From Trachipleistophora hominis (taxonomy: Eukaryota > Microsporidia > Pleistophoridae): a stretch of DNA of 10,310 nt. Location: assembly GCA_000316135.1 (NCBI GenBank), contig JH993985.1, positions 40,221 through 50,530 on the forward strand. The letters run 5' to 3'. The position numbers were made by a program, and so were the translations under genes. This document shows positions 5,643 to 10,310 of the stretch, one piece after another. The notes under the pieces were generated by a model. That model was not told the origin of the DNA and searched no databases. It saw only the letters and a list, made by a program, of their open reading frames with translations. Numbering within the stretch: position 1 is the first letter of the stretch; each line of letters begins with the position of its first letter.

Positions 5643-7594
5643 TTATTAAAGAATCTGCACACATTCAAGTAAAAATTAAAGTGTCTTAAAAAATATATTT
5701 TTGGCATTTCTTATGATATTAAGAATGGAATGCCATTTAATTCATTTTCTTGAATATTTTTAGATATTTTATGTATTATATTCTTTGATAAACACAATTT
5801 ATCTTTTCTATGTTTATTTTATAAATGCTAAATGTATTTATTATATTTGTTGTAGCTCCAAAAGCTACTGTATACAGGATAAAATATTTTGTGTGTAAAA
5901 AGCGCGAAGACTTAAATAAAATAACTTACGACAACGCTGACCTAAAAATTTGTTTTAATATATTGATTCCTATTTCACATATTTTATACAAAATCAGCAT
6001 TCATTAAATTTGATCAGCATCAAAATCATCTACTTATTTTAAATGCGCACAATTTGCACATTCTTCGTACCAATATCAAGATTTTGTGTGTAACACCAAC
6101 GTTCATCTAAGAATCTCTCCATATAAGGCCATAATAATCTAAGAATCGTCCAACGCGAGACCAAAATATAAATAAAAATACGTTTCGTAACACTTATCGT
6201 CACCAATATTAACAGAAAGGCAACTCTTAACACGATTGTTCAGTTCTAACAAGAATTAAAAATTTTTATCTTGTGTTTCAGCAAAAAGTAAAAGCTAAAC
6301 TAATGTAACACTGTTCTCTTGTTCTTAAATTCACTCAGCAGTCTTTTACCAAAGATATTTAACAAAAACGTTACTGCTGGTGTCCCAATGAACCAAGAGA
6401 GTGTGTTGTTGTTAGAGATAAATAAAAACACTTTTAGTAGAAAAGATTAGCGTTGATTAAAAATTAATTTTTCAAACTCCTATTTGAAAATGCAAACAAC
6501 GTGAAAGTGGCAGGTTCACAATGAAGTTAAGAACAAAGAACGAATAACTCATATTAAATGCATGCTATTTGAACCTCTGTTGTATAAACGGAATAGAGTG
6601 GTTAGTTATTTATGAATCAACTTCTATTATTTTACTATACGTAGTTACTATTATAAGTTATACTTGTAGCAAGAAAATATTTTAAGAGAACTTAAAAATG
6701 TGCATTGTTACCATCAATACTACGGATTCTTCCATAATATAATCGTTTTTAAGTCTATGAATCAAATTTGTAGAAGCCATGGTCGACGTTAACATACTAG
6801 AAGAGAATTCGTGATTTTTTAACGATAACGTGAAGTAATGAATGGGAATAAAAACGAAGATAGAAGATATGTGATGGAAAAAGTGTTACCAGTTTTTTGT
6901 AAATCTCATTTGTCTCAAAAACAACTTTTTTACCAAGAATTTTACCAATATAAGCAACGTGCAGAAGTGTTCAAATCAAACTAATTTTTGGAATTACATA
7001 TAACCTGATCACAGTTTCTATAATGTTCCTTCCTATGCGGTTGTTAGTTATTATTAAAATCATTATCTTCCTGTGTCAACATTGTATAAAGTATCGTCTT
7101 TGAACAATGTGGTAGATAACTCAGGGAACGAGATGCTTTGCTTTTAAATGCTATTTTTTAAATTCTTTTACATCAAAAACGTGTTGAACGACTATTATTC
7201 GAAAGTAAAGGCATTAAGAACAAGGCGGTAGGTGATCGAACCACAAAATTTGAGAATATAAAAGCTTAGGCAACGAACTACGTATATCACGAAAATTAGC
7301 ACTAAACTTCTCTCTAACAGGAAAAAAATGAAATTCTAAGAAACATAGAAATGGAATTTGGTGCAACAGGGAAGTTAGCATTTGTTGAAGATTAGTTCAG
7401 AAGAAGAAAACTAATCGAGAATATTATTCTTGTAAATCGGTAGGGATGCGTAGAAACACTTAAAAATATGCTAATTATATCACTATTGTTGAAAAAATGT
7501 TAAAAATTTTTTTATTTTTTATTTTGAATAGTTTTATCTAAAAAATACGTTGATTGGTCGTCTTGTAGAGATTTATGGAACTAAAGTGAAAGTA

Positions 7595-8002
7595 TGTGTT
7601 ACATGCCAAAGAACATTTCACGGGTTTATGAATTGGCAAGTTGTGTTAACAGATTGATGTTTTTATGGCAGCGGTGGAAGAAGTGGGTGAGTGGATGAAA
7701 GGAAAGAAATGGCATATTATATGTATCATTGCTAGTTATGAAAGAAAAGGTTATCAAAACGTGTACAAGAGAACCAGCGCAAAACAACCAACAATGGTAT
7801 ATTTACAAATTAAGAAAATATAATTAGAAAGAAAAAGTTGAAATTTGTCAGATGTAAAAATGGATATATTCGTGAGAATTGCCAAATTAATGATGACAGG
7901 ATAACAAATTGCTGCAACCACCTTACATTTTGACCGACAGCCATTTTATGATCATGTCATAGCTGTGGGAAACTTAACAACTATCATCTGTCACGTGGTG
8001 AT
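7595..8002 (+). pseudogene. Probable relic of a retroelement Gag region with zinc-knuckle remnants
   Basis: Three broken CCHC zinc-knuckle-like pieces lie on the same strand. At 7595-7636 the frame reads CVTCQRTFHGFMNW, which is C-x2-C-x4-H-x4 with Trp (TGG) where the last Cys should be. At 7829-7882 a basic stretch RKKKLKFVRC leads into KNGYIRENC, with Phe for the first Cys, Tyr for His and one residue short. At 7955-8002 the frame reads CHSCGKLNNYHLSR. A 52-codon frame from 7664 to 7822 (MAAVEEVGEWMKGKKW...) lies between the first two. CCHC knuckles after a basic run are typical of Gag in LTR retrotransposons; the element class cannot be told. Stops and frame changes show it is dead. Each piece alone could be chance; together they are suggestive. 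Confidence 0.35.
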
Positions 8003-8183
8003 TATAACGATAACGTGGAATAACTAAAAATATATGAGAAAGATGAGTAAAAATCAAGAGGAGATTAACCAAAGGCGATGCAATGCATACACTACCATCC
8101 GGACACCAATACAGCGACCATTACAACATCTAGTCGAAAAGCAAGTTACACTCATCAGCTAAGTATAACACATTGTCACATAG

Positions 8184-8432
8184 GCTCTGCGTCTCGGTGC
8201 AGTTAACACAGTCAATAAAGTGAGTTTCTGTTCTTTTCTATCAGGCATATCTACTGCTCGGGGTCACTGCAGAATCAATACTATTGTAGAATTTATTAAC
8301 AAACTTTATTTGAGGTCCGGCTGGTTACTAATTTGTATTATTTCTTGCATCATTGTTTGCTTTATAATTTGTCAAAGCTTATCACTCTACAGGAAATACC
8401 AATTTTGCTACCATGTATTTTGCCATTTGTAA
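8184..8432 (+). pseudogene. Open frame with a membrane span but no ATG, possible gene fragment
   Basis: The frame is open from a TAG at 8181 to the stop ending at 8432 (82 codons) and has no ATG; the first alternative codon is a GTG at 8220. It encodes a hydrophobic segment SGWLLICIISCIIVCFIICQ and a Cys/Tyr-rich basic end. The bases at the GTG read AAGTGAGT, like a 5' splice site, but there is no evidence for splicing here. It could be the decayed end of a membrane protein or a chance frame. I do not recognise it. Confidence 0.2.
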
Positions 8433-8769
8433 TGTAGTTCTAAGCGTAAATTAGATTTCCTTTTTCTTCAATGATCATATTTATGTCCTATGAGTTAGTT
8501 AATTAAAATTTTTTACACGTAAAACCATCATCATAATTTATTTGAAAATAACTATGTGTTACTTCGTCCATCACCAGCACAATAAAGAAACTTATTAACA
8601 TACTTATAGTTCTTAAGTTAATTTTCTGCCTTTATTCAATTCTTGTTCACAACTTATGAACTGATATGATCTGATCACATTAAGAGATATCTGCTGAATT
8701 GTCTTGTTAGCTTTAAAAAGAAAAATAATTAGTATATTAGCCACAATAGACAGGTAAAGTAACTATTTA

Positions 8770-9051
8770 ATGAGCTTTAATTATAATAATCTTCAATTGT
8801 ATCATATTCATTACATTTCATGGTATGCAAATAGAATTCATCGTCGCATATTCAAACGTTACTGCTCTAACATGTCTATTAATTCCTTTATTTATCATCC
8901 ATTCGTTTCTATCACTATAAATTTTTATTTTTTGCTTATCGAAACGAAAAAGTTCCCGCAATTACGTGCTTATATACATAACTTTTGCACAAGTTTTGAC
9001 AAGGAAAAATACCAAAGCAAAGCAAATATAGAAATGCAGGATGATTATTAA
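8770..9051 (+). CDS. Possible small protein of 93 residues, status uncertain
   Basis: An ATG-initiated frame encodes an unremarkable, aromatic-rich peptide with a basic stretch RIHRRIFKR (about 22-30), a possible membrane segment (about 45-57) and a charged C-terminus (EKYQSKANIEMQDDY). It is the longest ATG-initiated frame in the AT-rich part after the PY-motif gene and the edge gene, but roughly one frame of this length is expected by chance. No CCC signal, conserved motif or neighbour supports it. Confidence 0.2.
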   Translation: MSFNYNNLQLYHIHYISWYANRIHRRIFKRYCSNMSINSFIYHPFVSITINFYFLLIETKKFPQLRAYIHNFCTSFDKEKYQSKANIEMQDDY

Positions 9052-9832
9052 GAGAAATACAGAAGTAGAATACTTTGTTCAACATATGAGTTAAAGAGTA
9101 ACAAGAAGGTAATAAACAACAACAAAGAAAGACAAATATACTGTCAAATAGATGAGTACTATGTTTTTGATCGGTTTATTACTACGTATTGTTTTCTGAT
9201 AGACGATCACTTTACAATTAATGTTGAGGATAAAATCGGCCGTTCAAATGCGATGGTATAGTGACATTATAATGATGCCACGGTCATTGTTCCACTCGTT
9301 ATTTTAGTTACAACCCGTTTAACATTTATATTTGATCTACTATGTATACAACGCATTTTATATTCTTACGTATATTCATTGCTTCCATCTGCTTTTTGTT
9401 CGTTTATTTTCTATTAATTGGTTAGTTTCTCTTGGTTTTTGCATATTTTTCGATCACAAAATGATATGTTTTTGATAACACACTTTGAATTTGAACGAAA
9501 AACTGTTAAAATAACAAATTTTTTGGTAAAAACCATGAGAACGTGTTACCATTTGGTTACCAAAAGGCTATCAAGAATAATGGCTTTTTCGCTAGTTCTA
9601 AATATGTTTTTTTATTCATTGTACACAAATCGGTGTCAAAAATGTGAGATATCACTCAATTAACAGTCTACCAAGCCATACTTTAAAAATTACCTAGCTC
9701 GGTGCTATGTTTAATATTCAAGAGCCGTTTCGTTGAAAAACACGTGTTTATAAATGAATACTTAGTGGGCAACATGCATCATTTCCGTTTATACCGTTTA
9801 ATTAACACTGATCAACTTATTTTAGTCATAAA

Positions 9833-10310
9833 ATGCTATTGAGAGGCTTTTTTCTCTTGTTAATATCAATTAGTGATTATCAAACCATTTTGATCAAATA
9901 CATAAATGACATCTATATCAAAATTAAAAATATAAATAGAGGCGCGATCTTAAGATCCATGCAGTTTTCAAAATTCATTTTGATGTTTTATGTCGTGAGG
10001 TGCTGTACACCTCTTGCTCGGTTGTGGGGAAGAATTGAGCCGGAAACAGAAGAAAAAACATTTAGACACGCGGTAGAATTTGTTCAAAATCATCCATTAG
10101 AAGAATGTTATAAATTTATGGAAGAGTGTTGTTGTAAAAAAGTGTTAATCATGTTTTATATCGATTATCATTATAATAAAAAGACAACCTGCAAGATGAT
10201 TGGTCAGTTCGAGAAAAAACAAAAAATATTATTTCGACTTTACGTTATTATTGATGAGTTATATGTCGTTATGAAGTTCCCATCTTCAGAAACACACTCA
10301 GCGTTCATTT
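9833..10310 (+). CDS. Partial gene running off the right edge: probable secreted or membrane protein, family unknown
   Basis: A frame opening at the ATG at 9833 stays open for 159 codons to the window end. A run this long is very unlikely by chance at this AT content, so I take it as the 5' part of a real gene. From Met1 the protein begins MLLRGFFLLLISIS, a good signal-peptide or anchor pattern. A second in-frame Met at residue 43 (base 9959) is also followed by a hydrophobic stretch (KFILMFYVV) and has a TATA-like box 28 bases upstream, so either start is possible; base composition becomes less AT-rich from 9959. The remainder is charged, with a Cys cluster (EECYKFMEECCCKK at about 92-105) and a basic segment NKKTTCKMIGQFEKKQK. 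I recognise no domain. Secreted or surface proteins of this kind are often lineage-specific in parasites, which is inference only. Confidence 0.6.
   Translation, partial: MLLRGFFLLLISISDYQTILIKYINDIYIKIKNINRGAILRSMQFSKFILMFYVVRCCTPLARLWGRIEPETEEKTFRHAVEFVQNHPLEECYKFMEECCCKKVLIMFYIDYHYNKKTTCKMIGQFEKKQKILFRLYVIIDELYVVMKFPSSETHSAFI
9931..9939 (+). promoter_or_regulatory. TATA-box-like sequence ahead of the internal ATG of the edge gene
   Basis: TATAAATAG lies 28 bases before the in-frame ATG at 9959 (first base to first base) and is followed by a short GC-richer stretch (AGGCGCG). If it is a true TATA box, transcription would begin about at that ATG and the protein would start there rather than at 9833. 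It lies in AT-rich DNA, where such matches occur by chance. Confidence 0.35.
10174..10201 (+). repeat. Second copy of the 28-bp dispersed repeat, inside the edge reading frame
   Basis: This copy matches 3503-3530 at 26 of 28 bases and is read in the same codon phase in both places (KKTTCK is shared). Conservation of phase suggests a shared coding origin. Confidence 0.55.

Larger units (their letters stand above)
5643..9832. other. 4.2-kb AT-rich region without an intact recognisable gene
   Basis: Between the PY-motif gene and the edge gene all frames are broken at intervals expected of AT-rich sequence. Scattered islands of higher GC (about 7590-8010 and 8070-8330) hold peptide-like relics described separately. 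Short frames at 5825, 8770 and 9466 on plus and 6233 on minus are within chance expectation. I see no tRNA, rRNA or long repeat array here. Confidence 0.55.

Noticed and set aside
5825..6007. 60-codon frame with a signal-peptide-like beginning
   Set aside because: Frames of this size are expected several times by chance here, and nothing else supports it.
6039..6233. Minus-strand 64-codon frame with Trp-rich peptide (LLWPYMERFLDERW)
   Set aside because: It has no ATG at its beginning, its length is within chance expectation for this AT content, and no family is recognisable.
6314..6541. Inverted similarity between 6314-6329 and 6527-6541 suggesting a small inverted-repeat transposon
   Set aside because: The match is about 15 bases with a length difference, does not extend outward convincingly, and has no flanking target-site duplication that I can see.
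6778..6811. Closely spaced CCATGG, GTCGAC, GTTAAC and GAATTC resembling a cloning polylinker
   Set aside because: The flanking sequence is the same AT-rich DNA as the surroundings and shows no vector sequence; clustered six-base sites can arise by chance.
7225..7250. Minus-strand GGTTCGATCACC resembling a tRNA T-arm and acceptor end
   Set aside because: The T-stem does not close properly and no matching 5' acceptor strand, D-arm or anticodon arm is found within tRNA length.
9418..9663. 81-codon frame
   Set aside because: It opens with TTG; from its first ATG at 9466 only 65 codons remain, within chance, and no motif is visible.

Overview
The window looks like microsporidian (reduced fungal) DNA. 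Both recognisable genes are intronless. Each has a run of C immediately before its ATG (CCCCC at -10 to -6 of the first, CCCC at -4 to -1 of the second), which is the CCC/GGG-type start signal described for microsporidia. The RNA-processing factor is a stripped-down form of its family. Species cannot be read from the sequence; a gene-poor, AT-rich genome of the Trachipleistophora/Vavraia/Hamiltosporidium kind would fit, but that is a guess.

Layout. 50-2203 (minus) is a Trm4/NSUN2-type tRNA m5C methyltransferase swollen by three low-complexity, repeat-bearing insertions. 2204-2689 is a divergent promoter region with four copies of a 24-bp CACGT-containing element. 2690-3298 (plus) is a 202-residue CstF-64/Rna15-like protein with RRM, hinge and C-terminal helical domain. 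Its last codons and stop are duplicated downstream as a 70-bp tandem repeat. From about 3400 the sequence becomes strikingly more AT-rich and gene-poor. This part holds a 75-bp tandem duplication, scattered short repeats, one well-supported complete gene at 5103-5642 (a single-pass membrane protein with two PY motifs), and a probable zinc-knuckle retroelement relic around 7595-8002. It ends with an open reading frame (9833 or 9959 onward) that runs off the right edge and probably encodes a membrane or secreted protein.

The methyltransferase and the mRNA 3'-end factor share a promoter region but belong to different RNA pathways (tRNA modification and pre-mRNA cleavage/polyadenylation). The PY-motif protein is built like the adaptors that recruit Nedd4/Rsp5 ubiquitin ligases to membranes. 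No operon-like link between it and the other genes is visible.

The most unusual signals are two. Inside both recognised genes the coding strand switches abruptly from A/C-rich to G/T-rich codons, always in that order, so each transcript contains blocks that are complementary in composition. The second is the Comm/Ndfip/Rcr-like PY protein sitting in AT-rich DNA without the CCC start signal seen at the other two genes.
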